Assembly (NCBI RefSeq): GCF_004349145.1
Contig: NZ_SMFO01000002.1
Location: forward strand, 186,001-250,000
Direction of reading: 5' to 3'
From: Flavobacterium hiemivividum
GTDB lineage: Bacteria; Bacteroidota; Bacteroidia; Flavobacteriales; Flavobacteriaceae
DNA: 64,000 nucleotides
Of the stretch, positions 36,145 to 44,757 are shown one piece after another. The translations under genes and the position numbers were made by a program. The first letter of the stretch is position 1; every line of letters begins with the position of its first letter. The notes under the pieces are model-generated. The model was given only the letters and a program-made list of their open reading frames with translations, did not search any database and had not been told where the DNA came from.

Positions 36145-37335
36145 ATGATCATAGAACCAAGAATGAGAGGATTTATTTGTTTGACATCTCACCCAGATGG
36201 ATGCGAGCAAAACGTAAAAAATCAAATTGAGTATGTAAAATCAAAAGGTGCTATTGCTGGTGCTAAAAAAGTATTAGTAATTGGTGCTTCAACAGGATTT
36301 GGATTAGCGTCAAGAATTTCTAGTGCTTTTGGATCTGATGCTGCAACTATTGGAGTATTTTTTGAAAAACCACCAAGTGAAGGAAAAACTGCTTCTCCAG
36401 GTTGGTACAACTCTGCTGCTTTCGAAAAAGAAGCGCATAAAGCAGGTTTGTATGCTAAAAGTATTAACGGAGATGCTTTTTCGAATGAAATAAAAAAACA
36501 AACATTAGATCTTATAAAAGCGGATTTAGGACAGGTAGATTTAATTATCTATAGCTTGGCTTCGCCAGTTCGTATGCATCCAGTTACTGGAGTTTTGCAC
36601 CGTTCAGTTTTGAAACCTATTGGAGATAAATTTACTAATAAAACTGTTGATTTCCATTCAGGGAAGGTGTCAGAAATTTCGATTGAACCGTCATCTGGTG
36701 ATGATATTGAAAATACTGTTGCTGTAATGGGAGGTGAAGACTGGAAAATGTGGATCGACGCTTTAAAATTAGAAAATCTATTGGCTCCAGGTGCAACAAC
36801 AGTTGCTTATTCTTACATTGGCCCATCTTTGACTGAAGCGGTTTATAGAAAAGGAACAATTGGTCGTGCTAAAGATCACCTTGAAGCGACTGCATTTACT
36901 ATCACTGACAGTCTTGGTGACATTGACGGGAAAGCTTATGTTTCTGTAAATAAAGCCTTAGTAACACAAGCAAGTTCAGCGATTCCAGTGATACCTTTGT
37001 ATATTTCTTTATTGTATAAAATAATGAAAGATGAAGGGATTCATGAAGGTTGTATCGAACAAATTCAACGTTTGTATGCGGATAGATTATTTACTGGAAA
37101 AGAAGTCCCAACGGATGAAAAAGGAAGAATTCGTGTTGACGATTGGGAAATGCGTGCTGATGTTCAAGAAAAAATAGGCCAACTATGGCAAGAAGCAACT
37201 ACCGAGAATCTTGCTGAACTAGGAGATTTAGAAGGATACAGAAGTGATTTTCACAATCTTTTCGGATTTGGACTTGAAGGAGTAGATTACAAAGCAGATA
37301 CAAATGAAATGGTAGGAGTAGAGAGTATCAAATAA
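36145..37335 (+). CDS. fabV: trans-2-enoyl-ACP/CoA reductase FabV
   Basis: Reduces the enoyl intermediate in fatty acid elongation using NADH; the family is resistant to triclosan. The 396-residue protein is full length. Visible are the nucleotide loop GASTGFG (47-53), the SLASPVR segment and the catalytic Tyr234 and Lys243 in YRKGTIGRAK, spaced as the long-chain FabV pattern requires, plus a C-terminal FAD-reductase-like tail. No FabI gene is in the window, so whether FabV is the sole reductase cannot be told. It is monocistronic with its own promoter and terminator. Confidence 0.95.
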   Translation: MIIEPRMRGFICLTSHPDGCEQNVKNQIEYVKSKGAIAGAKKVLVIGASTGFGLASRISSAFGSDAATIGVFFEKPPSEGKTASPGWYNSAAFEKEAHKAGLYAKSINGDAFSNEIKKQTLDLIKADLGQVDLIIYSLASPVRMHPVTGVLHRSVLKPIGDKFTNKTVDFHSGKVSEISIEPSSGDDIENTVAVMGGEDWKMWIDALKLENLLAPGATTVAYSYIGPSLTEAVYRKGTIGRAKDHLEATAFTITDSLGDIDGKAYVSVNKALVTQASSAIPVIPLYISLLYKIMKDEGIHEGCIEQIQRLYADRLFTGKEVPTDEKGRIRVDDWEMRADVQEKIGQLWQEATTENLAELGDLEGYRSDFHNLFGFGLEGVDYKADTNEMVGVESIK

Positions 37336-37360
37336 TTCTTTTCTTTAATTGTAATATAAC

Positions 37361-37406
37361 ACCTTATTTTATGCGGTTCATGCCAATTAAAATAAGGTTT
37401 TTTTTT
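37361..37406 (+). terminator. intrinsic terminator of fabV
   Basis: ACCTTATTTT pairs perfectly with AAAATAAGGT over an 18-nt loop and runs into a T tract. It lies 25 bp after the fabV stop. Confidence 0.88.
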
Positions 37407-37457
37407 GGTTTTAGGAGCTTCACGATTTAGAATTTTGATGAATTATAATCGCGCCAT

Positions 37458-37541
37458 TCGCTGTATTCCCGCTAAATAAAAACTACGGCTAAAAAAGCCT
37501 TGTTTTTCTAAATCGGGAGATGCCGCTGCTGTCACGGCTAA
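37458..37541. repeat. dispersed flavobacterial intergenic repeat, degenerate copy 2
   Basis: CGCTGTATTCCCGCT at the left and GCCGCTGCTGTCACGGCTA at the right resemble the ends of the copies at 28627 and 44611. Inside, three nested arms pair: CCCG (37468-37471) with CGGG (37514-37517), AAAAAC (37478-37483) with GTTTTT (37502-37507), and GGCT with AGCC at the tip. Confidence 0.6.
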
Positions 37542-37600
37542 AGAGAGGTTATGTGCTATTTAACTTTTGAAAATACTGGAATCAAAAATTACCACAATAT

Positions 37601-37664
37601 TGTCATTCCGGCGAAAGAGGAATCCTAGCTAAAGATGTAGTTTGATGAAATTCCTCCTCTGTAC
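37601..37664. repeat. partial copy of a second palindromic intergenic repeat
   Basis: TGTCATTCCGGCGAAAGAGGAAT is followed 26 bp later by an inverted partial match, ATTCCTCCTCT. The full element, as I know it from Bacteroidota genomes, ends in the complement of TGTCATTCCG; here the right end is lost, so this copy looks truncated. Confidence 0.5.
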
Positions 37665-37687
37665 TAATAAAAAACTTATTGCTTGTT

Positions 37688-37726
37688 TTTTAGCTTAAAA
37701 ATTTCATAGTAATTTTTAAGCTAAAA
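37688..37726. repeat. perfect 16-bp inverted repeat
   Basis: TTTTAGCTTAAAAATT at 37688-37703 pairs with AATTTTTAAGCTAAAA at 37711-37726 around 7 nt. It is too far (about 350 bp) from fabV to be its terminator. It could be a MITE-like remnant or a site for a dimeric DNA-binding protein. Confidence 0.55.
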
Positions 37727-37925
37727 TAATATTATCTACATCTCATTGCGTTAGAATACGGTTTTTGCTAATTATAAAGTGGACTACTTTAGTAGAATCT
37801 CCTTTTTAATATAATTTTAGCTATTAATTTTATATCAATTGCTTACTTTAGTTCGATTGTTAACGCAAGGGGATTTTCGAAACAGAAGATGCTCATATTG
37901 TGTTGTAACTCATAAAAATTATATA

Positions 37926-38465
37926 ATGAAAAATCGACTATTATTACTTTTACTATTATTGGCGACTTTTGCCCATGCACAAACAGAACTTACAAGTTTA
38001 AAACTAGCCGAAATAAAAGTTCAAGTAGATAAACAAACGGTTAAATTCAGAGATTCTTTGACAAAAGTGAATGACGGTACTGATCTTAAATTAGATATAG
38101 AATTTAAAACAGACCTGTACCGGGTTGAAAAATTAGCAGATAAGAAAGTTGCGATTGATTATACCACTTCAGGAATGACCAACGCTATTGTTGAACTCAA
38201 TAATGATTACGACAAATTACTGAATAAGTATTATGCCATTTTGATAAAAAAACTAGTACCGAAGGATCAAGAAAAATTAAAAGTAGCGCAAAGAAATTGG
38301 ATTAAGTTTAGAGATAGTGAAATTCAGCTTATCGGAATTGTTTCTAAAACAGAATATTCTGGAGGAGGATCCATTCAAAGTAATATTATGGCGGGTAGAA
38401 TAAGTGATTTAACAAAAAATCGATTGTATAGTATTAAAGAGCATCTCAATCAATTTCTAGATTAG
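37926..38465 (+). CDS. exported DUF1311 (LprI-like) protein
   Basis: A 179-residue exported protein with a leucine-rich signal peptide ending near FAHAQ (residue 19). The C-terminal half carries the DUF1311/LprI signature LKVAQRNWIKFRDSEIQLIG; the family's usual cysteine after RD is replaced (RDSEI). LprI of Mycobacterium tuberculosis inhibits lysozyme, but most family members are uncharacterised. The start was placed at the ATG that opens the signal peptide; the frame is open 29 codons upstream in non-coding-looking sequence. Confidence 0.8.
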   Translation: MKNRLLLLLLLLATFAHAQTELTSLKLAEIKVQVDKQTVKFRDSLTKVNDGTDLKLDIEFKTDLYRVEKLADKKVAIDYTTSGMTNAIVELNNDYDKLLNKYYAILIKKLVPKDQEKLKVAQRNWIKFRDSEIQLIGIVSKTEYSGGGSIQSNIMAGRISDLTKNRLYSIKEHLNQFLD

Positions 38466-38560
38466 ATTCGAAAGTAAATTCGAGCAAATTAGTTAAGGAT
38501 TTTGAAAGTAATAAAAATGTTGGAATAACAAGAAGAGGCTTACTTTAATTATATAACGAA

Positions 38561-38588
38561 CCATCAATTAGTAGTTGATGGTTTTTTT
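38561..38588 (+). terminator. intrinsic terminator upstream of the glycosyltransferase gene
   Basis: CCATCAA and TTGATGG pair around a 7-nt loop, followed by seven T. It lies about 95 bp after the DUF1311 stop and 65 bp before the glycosyltransferase start. Confidence 0.8.
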
Positions 38589-38600
38589 ATTGAGATAGTA

Positions 38601-38608
38601 TATCTTTG
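38601..38608 (+). promoter_or_regulatory. putative -7 box of the glycosyltransferase-coaE unit
   Basis: TATCTTTG, a perfect TAnnTTTG match just downstream of the terminator. A TTG lies 23 nt upstream inside the terminator arm, at the long end of accepted spacing. Confidence 0.45.
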
Positions 38609-38652
38609 TCGAAAAATTCCCTTATTACAGTAATTAATCCCAGTATAGAAAT

Positions 38653-39651
38653 ATGTTTTTTTCTTTAATTATTCCAGTATACAATAGACCTGAGGAAGTA
38701 GATGAACTATTAGAAAGTTTATCAAAATCAGCATATAATGAAGATTTTGAAGTTGTGATTATAGAAGACGGCTCTTCAGTGAAGTGTGAGGATGTTGTAA
38801 AAAAATACGACAGTAAATTAACTATTGCCTATTATTATAAAGACAATTCAGGACCTGGTGATTCCAGAAACTACGGAATGAAAAAGGCCAAAGGTGATTA
38901 CTTTATTATTTTTGATTCTGATTGTATTATTCCAACCCAATATCTTCTTGAAGTTGATAAAGCTTTAAAACTAAATTATGTAGATTGCTTCGGTGGTCCT
39001 GATCGGGCTCTTGATAGTTTTTCAGATATTCAAAAGGCAATCAACTTTGCGATGACTTCATTTCTTACAACTGGTGGAATAAGAGGCGGTTCTGAAAAAA
39101 TTGATAAGTTCCAACCTAGAAGTTTTAATATGGGATTGTCTAGAAAAGCATTTGAAGCATCAAATGGCTTTGGAAACATCCATCCCGGTGAAGATCCAGA
39201 CCTATCAATCCGATTGTGGAATTTAGGTTTTGAAACCAAACTCTTTCCTGATGCGTATGTTTATCATAAAAGAAGGATTGATTGGGACAAGTTTTCCATA
39301 CAAGTAAATAAATTTGGTAAAGCCAGACCGATACTTAACAGTTGGTATCCGCAGTACAATAAAATCACTTTCTTTTTTCCGTCTGTTTTTATTATTGGAT
39401 TTGCGGTCGCAGTGCTGTCTCTGATTTTCAATTTTGACGCATTGCTTAAATTGTATTTTATTTATTTTTTGGTACTATTTTTGGTGTCAACTTATCAGAA
39501 TAAAAGTATTAAAATTGGCTATTTATCAGTAGTAGCTGTTTGGAAACAATTTTATGGTTACGGAATAGGTTTTATAGAATCATTTGTAAAAATTATTATT
39601 CTAAAACAAAAACCACAAGTAGCTTTTCCTGAATTATTTTTTAAAGTTTAA
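38653..39651 (+). CDS. family 2 glycosyltransferase
   Basis: A 332-residue GT-A enzyme that transfers a sugar from a nucleotide donor. The N-terminal SLIIPVYNRPEEV strand, the IEDGSS acidic site, the metal-binding FDSDC (Asp88 and Asp90) and the later GEDPDLSIRLW are the family's motifs. Two or three C-terminal membrane helices (about 240-310) anchor it to the inner membrane, so the acceptor is probably lipid-linked or envelope material. coaE begins 2 bp after its stop. Confidence 0.92.
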   Translation: MFFSLIIPVYNRPEEVDELLESLSKSAYNEDFEVVIIEDGSSVKCEDVVKKYDSKLTIAYYYKDNSGPGDSRNYGMKKAKGDYFIIFDSDCIIPTQYLLEVDKALKLNYVDCFGGPDRALDSFSDIQKAINFAMTSFLTTGGIRGGSEKIDKFQPRSFNMGLSRKAFEASNGFGNIHPGEDPDLSIRLWNLGFETKLFPDAYVYHKRRIDWDKFSIQVNKFGKARPILNSWYPQYNKITFFFPSVFIIGFAVAVLSLIFNFDALLKLYFIYFLVLFLVSTYQNKSIKIGYLSVVAVWKQFYGYGIGFIESFVKIIILKQKPQVAFPELFFKV

Positions 39652-39653
39652 GT

Positions 39654-40250
39654 ATGACTAGAATTATAGGATTGACTGGAGGTATCGGAAGTGGAAAGAC
39701 TACAATAGCAAATCATTTTAAAACTTTAGGAATTCCTGTTTACATAGCAGATGATGAAGCTCGAAAAATTATGCAAACTTCAGTAGTAATCGATGCTATT
39801 AAGAAGACATTTGGTGAGACACTTTTTGAAGGAGAAGTATTAAAAAGAGATAAGCTTGCTCAAATAGTGTTTAACGACCCCGAAAAACTGCAGCAACTCA
39901 ATGAGATTGTTCATCCGGAGGTAAAACGACATTTTAAACAATGGCTTTTAGAACACAAGGCGTTTCCAATCGTAGTTTATGAAGCCGCTATATTATTTGA
40001 GAGCGGAAGTTACAAAGATTTCGATGTAATTATTACCGTTACAGCCCCTTTAGAATCAAGGATTCAAAGGGTAATGACGCGCGATAAAACTTCAAGAGAG
40101 CAAGTTTTAGGTAGAATAAATTCACAATGGACTGATGAACAGCGCGTTTCAAAAAGTGACTATGTGATCGAAAATATTGAAATTGAAAATGCTAAAAGAG
40201 AAACAGAAAATATTCTTAAAATTTTGAGGATTAAACAAAATGAGTATTAG
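39654..40250 (+). CDS. coaE: dephospho-CoA kinase
   Basis: Phosphorylates dephospho-CoA in the last step of coenzyme A synthesis. The 198-residue P-loop kinase has GGIGSGKT (9-16), the substrate loop YIADDEARKIM, the LNEIVHPEVK segment and the lid DKTSREQVLGRINSQ. It is full length. It starts 2 bp after the glycosyltransferase. With coaBC it gives three of the CoA-pathway steps in this window. Confidence 0.97.
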   Translation: MTRIIGLTGGIGSGKTTIANHFKTLGIPVYIADDEARKIMQTSVVIDAIKKTFGETLFEGEVLKRDKLAQIVFNDPEKLQQLNEIVHPEVKRHFKQWLLEHKAFPIVVYEAAILFESGSYKDFDVIITVTAPLESRIQRVMTRDKTSREQVLGRINSQWTDEQRVSKSDYVIENIEIENAKRETENILKILRIKQNEY

Positions 40251-40296
40251 ATGTTAATGTTTGGTTAATACATTATCATTCATATTGTTAAAATGT

Positions 40297-40304
40297 TAAT
40301 TTTG
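40297..40304 (+). promoter_or_regulatory. putative -7 box of the histidine kinase gene, 5 nt from the start codon
   Basis: TAATTTTG matches TAnnTTTG. Its G is only 5 nt before the ATG at 40310, so a transcript from it would be leaderless or nearly so. No -33 TTG is correctly spaced, so this is tentative. Confidence 0.35.
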
Positions 40305-40309
40305 AACCG

Positions 40310-41893
40310 ATGAATAAACTTTTTTTTAGATTACTGGTTTTATTGATGAGTTTATCCTTAATAGGGATAATTCTAGTTCAGGTGTATTGGTTTAATACAT
40401 CATTTAAAAATAATGATGAACAATTTAAATTTCACGTAACACAAGTTATTGGTAACGTTGCTGATAAGCTTCAAAAACAAGAAGCGTATAGTTTTTATGA
40501 CAAATACAATCGCATAAAAGATAGTACTGGGAAAACACCAAGAAAAGAAGATTTAACAGAGTTTTATTACGTACAAAGAAATACGAAAACAAATAAAACT
40601 ATTGTCTATTCAAATAGTGTTATTTCTGAGGATTACGACATTTCATCTTCATTATTTAATAAAAAGTTTAATAATGAAAAGTTTAAAAATTTTAGTTCTA
40701 AACGAGTAACTGAGGTTTATAACAATAATACAGTTGATAAATCAAGTTTGTCTAATAATCTACTTCCTGATGTAACGGTTGAAAAATCAGGTAATCTAGA
40801 TGTTTTGGATAAAGTACAATTTGAAATCTCTTACAAGGATATTGCCGCGGCAATGCCATTAAATGAAAGAGTTTCTAAAGAGGAACTTCAAAAATTAATA
40901 AAAAAGGAATTAGAAGAATACGGTGTAAATACAAAATTTGAATTCGGAATTTACAGTAATGGTATTGCTACAAACGTAAAATCTCCTGAATTTAAATACG
41001 ATAAAGAATTAACCTATTCTATACCTATTTATACTGATAACGAAGGAAATGAAAAATACAAGTTATTAGTTAGTTTTCCGCACAAGAAAAAGTTCTTATT
41101 GTCTGAATTGATTAGTATAACTGTTTTATCGATCATTTTCACGTTAATTATTATTGTGGCTTATACAAGTGCTTTAAATCAATTGATACGCCAACGTCAA
41201 ATTTCTGAAATCAAAACTGATTTTATTAATAATATGACGCATGAGTTTAAAACACCTATCGCTACCATTAATTTAGCTCTAGATGCGATTAAAAACCCAA
41301 AGATAATTGATGATAAAGAAAAGGTTTTCAAATACCTGCAGATGATTCGAGACGAAAATAAACGGATGCATGCCCAAGTTGAAAATGTTTTACGAATTTC
41401 TAAACTCGAGAAAAAAGAGCTCGATATAGATAAGGAATCGAGTAATGTTGAAGAGGTGATTCTTGACGCTATAGAACACGTTAATTTAATTCTAGAGGAT
41501 AGAGAAGGACAGATAAAGACTCATTTTGATGCTAGCAGAAAGACAGCATTAATGAATGACGTACATTTTACAAATGTGATTGTAAATGTATTAGAAAATG
41601 CTATTAAATACTCTCCGGATGTACCTGATATTGATGTGTATACAGAAAACATTAAAGATATGATCCTTATTAAAGTAAAGGATAAAGGATTAGGAATGAG
41701 TAAGGTAGCTCAAAAAAGAGTTTTTGAAAAATTCTATCGAGAACATACCGGAAATATACATAATGTAAAAGGGCACGGTTTAGGATTGGCTTACGTTAAA
41801 AGAATTGTAGAAGACCATAACGGTCAGATATATGTAGAAAGTGAGAAGGGAAAAGGAAGTACCTTCATTATAAAATTACCTTTAATAAATTAA
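40310..41893 (+). CDS. two-component sensor histidine kinase (RprX-like)
   Basis: A 527-residue membrane kinase. Helix 1 (about 6-28) and helix 2 (about 264-288) enclose an exported sensor domain of some 235 residues without a named fold. The cytoplasmic part has the H-box with phospho-acceptor His311 (NNMTHEFKTPIA), the N-box VIVNVLENAIKYS, G1 VKDKGLGMS, the F-box FEKFYRE and G2 GHGLGLAYVK. The layout and the partner resemble Bacteroides RprX. The response regulator follows 22 bp downstream. The signal sensed is unknown. Confidence 0.95.
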   Translation: MNKLFFRLLVLLMSLSLIGIILVQVYWFNTSFKNNDEQFKFHVTQVIGNVADKLQKQEAYSFYDKYNRIKDSTGKTPRKEDLTEFYYVQRNTKTNKTIVYSNSVISEDYDISSSLFNKKFNNEKFKNFSSKRVTEVYNNNTVDKSSLSNNLLPDVTVEKSGNLDVLDKVQFEISYKDIAAAMPLNERVSKEELQKLIKKELEEYGVNTKFEFGIYSNGIATNVKSPEFKYDKELTYSIPIYTDNEGNEKYKLLVSFPHKKKFLLSELISITVLSIIFTLIIIVAYTSALNQLIRQRQISEIKTDFINNMTHEFKTPIATINLALDAIKNPKIIDDKEKVFKYLQMIRDENKRMHAQVENVLRISKLEKKELDIDKESSNVEEVILDAIEHVNLILEDREGQIKTHFDASRKTALMNDVHFTNVIVNVLENAIKYSPDVPDIDVYTENIKDMILIKVKDKGLGMSKVAQKRVFEKFYREHTGNIHNVKGHGLGLAYVKRIVEDHNGQIYVESEKGKGSTFIIKLPLIN

Positions 41894-41915
41894 GATACCA
41901 CTAATATAATAGAAA

Positions 41916-42632
41916 ATGGAAAATATAAATAAAAAAATACTTTTAGTAGAAGACGACCTTAATTTTGGTGCGGTACTTAAAGATTATTTAATGTTAAATG
42001 ATTTTGAAGTTACTTTAGCTAAAAACGGTATGGAAGGGTTTGAAAAATTCAAGAAAGATACGTATGACTTATGTATTCTTGATGTCATGATGCCATACAA
42101 AGACGGATATACATTAGCGAAGGAAATAAGAGAGAAAAATAGCGAAGTACCTATTATTTTCCTTACGGCAAAATCGATGAAAGAAGACGTTTTGAAAGGT
42201 TATAAAGCAGGAGCTGATGATTATTTGAACAAGCCTTTTGATTCAGAAGTACTTTTGATGAAGATAAAAGCGATCATTCAAAGAAAATCTTCTGATTCTA
42301 AAACAGAACAAGTTCAACATGAATTCAATATTGGGAAGTTTCACCTTAATTCTAAATTGAGATTTTTAACTTTCGACAATCAAGAACCAATAAAACTGTC
42401 TCCAAAAGAGAATGAGTTATTAAAAATGTTGATTCTTCATGAAAATGATTTAATGCCAAGAGAATTAGCCTTGACAAAAATATGGAGAGATGATAATTAT
42501 TTCACCTCTAGAAGTATGGACGTCTACATCGCTAAATTAAGAAAGTATCTTAAATTAGATGAAGATGTTGAAATTCTAAACATTCATGGTGAAGGATTTA
42601 GACTTGTTGTTAAGAACAAAGTAGAGAAATAA
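41916..42632 (+). CDS. OmpR-family response regulator (RprY-like)
   Basis: A 238-residue transcription regulator. The receiver domain has VEDDLNFG, the phospho-acceptor Asp56 in CILDVMMPYKDG, FLTAK and the DDYLNKPFD switch; the C-terminal winged helix (about 135-235) has PIKLSPKENELLKMLILHEN and RSMDVYIAKLRKYL. It pairs with the kinase 22 bp upstream and is closed by a terminator. Targets are not evident here. Confidence 0.96.
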   Translation: MENINKKILLVEDDLNFGAVLKDYLMLNDFEVTLAKNGMEGFEKFKKDTYDLCILDVMMPYKDGYTLAKEIREKNSEVPIIFLTAKSMKEDVLKGYKAGADDYLNKPFDSEVLLMKIKAIIQRKSSDSKTEQVQHEFNIGKFHLNSKLRFLTFDNQEPIKLSPKENELLKMLILHENDLMPRELALTKIWRDDNYFTSRSMDVYIAKLRKYLKLDEDVEILNIHGEGFRLVVKNKVEK

Positions 42633-42640
42633 AATAATAA

Positions 42641-42669
42641 AGGCTTCGAGAAATCGGAGCTTTTTTTTT
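42641..42669 (+). terminator. intrinsic terminator of the two-component operon
   Basis: GCTTCGA pairs with TCGGAGC (one wobble) over a 4-nt loop and is followed by nine T, just after the response regulator stop. Confidence 0.85.
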
Positions 42670-42695
42670 GGGGAGTTTTGTCGAAATTTTATTCT

Positions 42696-43436
42696 TTATT
42701 GCCAATTCAGTTGTAAAGCAAAGCAGTTTTTGTTCTCTTTTGTTATACTAAAGGTAGTGGATTCTTCACATAGATTCTCATGAATAATAACGGTGTCATT
42801 TAAGGAAAGTTCCTTCATGAAATTCATTTCAAAACTGCTCATCTTTTGATTGAGAATCAATTTATCGTCCACATGATCTAAGCACCATTCTAGGTATTTT
42901 ACATTGTTGACGTGATTGACAATATCCAAATCAGATAAATAGACTACTTTTTCAAAAACAACTTCCTTCTCTGGATTAACCGTTATTTTGGAAAAACTTT
43001 CTTGCGTAGGGTTTCTTTCGGGATAGAGTTCGAAATGTTGATAGGGCAACGCCAATGCTTCTGGACGTCGTTTCTCCGTATTAAAAACGGCCCAGAAAGT
43101 TTCTGAACCTACTATTTTAACGCCATTTAAATGCATTTCTAAGGCACGTACAGAACGGGAGTTTTCTAGTGTGTTTATCCATGTTGTTACCGTTACAACG
43201 TCTCTCCATTTCGGAAGCGCGCTAATCTCAACACGCATTCTGCTTAATACCCAGGCTTGGTCGAATTCCTGCATATCAGAAAAACTGATGCCACCCATAT
43301 CTGAGTGTGCCGCAGCTGTTAATTGCAAAATATTGCACAAGTCAGTGTATTTTAAATAGCCATTTGGCATGCATTGCGTGAAATTGATTTCCCATTCCTT
43401 ACTTAAAATTGAAGTGAAATTTGGAGATATTGGCAT
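42696..43436 (-). CDS. acyl-ACP thioesterase
   Basis: A 246-residue double-hotdog enzyme that releases fatty acids from acyl carrier protein. Visible are the N-terminal DLCNILQLTAAAHSD helix, VLSRMRVEISALPKWRD and, in the second hotdog, DLDIVNHVNNVKYLEWCLD, whose N-H-V-N-N segment holds the active-site residues of the plant and bacterial acyl-ACP thioesterase family. It stands alone on the minus strand between a terminator and miaA. Its chain-length preference cannot be read from the sequence. Confidence 0.93.
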   Translation of the reverse strand: MPISPNFTSILSKEWEINFTQCMPNGYLKYTDLCNILQLTAAAHSDMGGISFSDMQEFDQAWVLSRMRVEISALPKWRDVVTVTTWINTLENSRSVRALEMHLNGVKIVGSETFWAVFNTEKRRPEALALPYQHFELYPERNPTQESFSKITVNPEKEVVFEKVVYLSDLDIVNHVNNVKYLEWCLDHVDDKLILNQKMSSFEMNFMKELSLNDTVIIHENLCEESTTFSITKENKNCFALQLNWQ

Positions 43437-43674
43437 GAAGATTTAAGATTTATGATTAACGATTTAGGATTTTTGATTTTTTAAGAAGGGATGAAATAAG
43501 TGTATATTTATCACTACCGAAATCAATATAAGAAATCCTAAAAAGAAGTAATTTTTTTGTATAAATTTTTAAAAGAAGGTTGTGAAATTTTCATTTATAG
43601 ACCTATATAATATAGCATAACTAAATATGTTGTAAAAAGTAAAAATAAAATTTTACTGATTACTTTCAAAACTT

Positions 43675-44601
43675 TCAATGATCTAATTTTTTGGAGTTGA
43701 CGTAATCGATAATTTTTGAATATGGTGTTTCAAAATGGAACCATTTTGTGTTTTCCTCTCTTTTGAACCAAGTGAGTTGGCGTTTGGCAAAACGTCGTGT
43801 GTTTTTCTTGATTTCTTCGATGGCAAATTCTAAGCTAAAATCGCCGTCTAGATAACTGAAGAGCTCTCGATAACCTACTGTTTGCAAGGCGTTCAGTTCT
43901 CTGTTTATGTACAATCCTTTGGCCTCTGCCAATAAACCTTCGTTTATCATGATATCAACCCGTTGGTTGATTCGGTTGTACATTAAACTTCTTTCAGCTT
44001 CAAGACCAATGAGAATAGGAGTGAAGCTACGTTCGTTCTTTTTCTGGTTTAAAAACGAGGAATATGGCTGTCCTGAGCCAATGCAAACTTCTACAAAACG
44101 CATCATGCGTTGTGGGTTTTGCAGAGTTTGTGGATTCTCATTTGTAATTTTATCGAAATATGCTAAATCGAGCGCTTTTAATTGCTCTTGTAAATAGATG
44201 ATGCCTAATTTTTCATATTGCGCATTTACAGCTTCTCTTACTGAAGGATCAATTTCGGGAAAATCGTCAAATCCTTTTAAAATAGCATTAACATATAAAC
44301 CAGAACCGCCTACTAGTACTACGTAGTCATTTGTCAGGAATAATTCCTCCATTTTTTTAATAGCTTCTTTTTCAAAATCACCTACACTGTAGTTTTCGAA
44401 TATCGATTTGTTCTGAATAAAATGATGCGGAGCGGCAGCTAATTCGGTTGTTGATGGTACGGCAGTTCCAATTGTCATTTCCTTAAAAAATTGACGGCTG
44501 TCACAGGAAATGATTTCGCATTTATAATGATTAGCCAAGATTATACTCAAGGCTGTTTTTCCTATAGCTGTAGGTCCGACGATGGTAATTAGATGTTTCA
44601 T
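43675..44601 (-). CDS. miaA: tRNA dimethylallyltransferase
   Basis: Adds a dimethylallyl group to A37 of tRNAs that read codons starting with U. The 308-residue protein has the P-loop GPTAIGKT (9-16), SCDSRQFF, GTAVPS, the VGGSGLYVNA motif and LQTVGYREL near the C-terminus. The ATG at 44601 begins the conserved part; eight more codons are open upstream. The gap to the upstream channel gene is filled by a long dispersed repeat. Confidence 0.96.
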   Translation of the reverse strand: MKHLITIVGPTAIGKTALSIILANHYKCEIISCDSRQFFKEMTIGTAVPSTTELAAAPHHFIQNKSIFENYSVGDFEKEAIKKMEELFLTNDYVVLVGGSGLYVNAILKGFDDFPEIDPSVREAVNAQYEKLGIIYLQEQLKALDLAYFDKITNENPQTLQNPQRMMRFVEVCIGSGQPYSSFLNQKKNERSFTPILIGLEAERSLMYNRINQRVDIMINEGLLAEAKGLYINRELNALQTVGYRELFSYLDGDFSLEFAIEEIKKNTRRFAKRQLTWFKREENTKWFHFETPYSKIIDYVNSKKLDH

Positions 44602-44610
44602 ATTTATTTT

Positions 44611-44752
44611 TAGCCCAGATAGCAACGTAAACCCCGGACGACTGCAAGTTAGTATTTCTAGATGTAAAAGAGCGCCTTAAGAAGCTCCTTTTATGTCTTA
44701 GAAATACAATTTCCAGGCGGAGGAGTTGTAGTGAATAGCTGGAAATAGCTTC
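44611..44752. repeat. dispersed flavobacterial intergenic repeat, long copy 3
   Basis: Ends TAGCCCAGATAG and AGCTGGAAATAGCTTC match, in opposite orientation, the ends of the copy at 28627-28723. The core is a 56-bp imperfect hairpin: GTATTTCTA at 44652-44660 pairs with TAGAAATAC at 44699-44707, with GTAAAAG.GC and GC.CCTTTTAT arms inside. It fills nearly the whole gap between miaA and the channel gene. Confidence 0.75.
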
Positions 44753-44757
44753 ATAAA

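Larger units (their letters stand above)
37336..37925. other. 590-bp gene-free stretch rich in repeats
   Basis: No credible gene. In order it holds the fabV terminator (37361-37406), a degenerate copy of the dispersed repeat (37458-37541), part of a second palindromic repeat (37601-37664) and a perfect 16-bp inverted repeat (37688-37726). The last 200 bp before the DUF1311 gene should contain its promoter, but I see no good TAnnTTTG box there. Confidence 0.7.
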
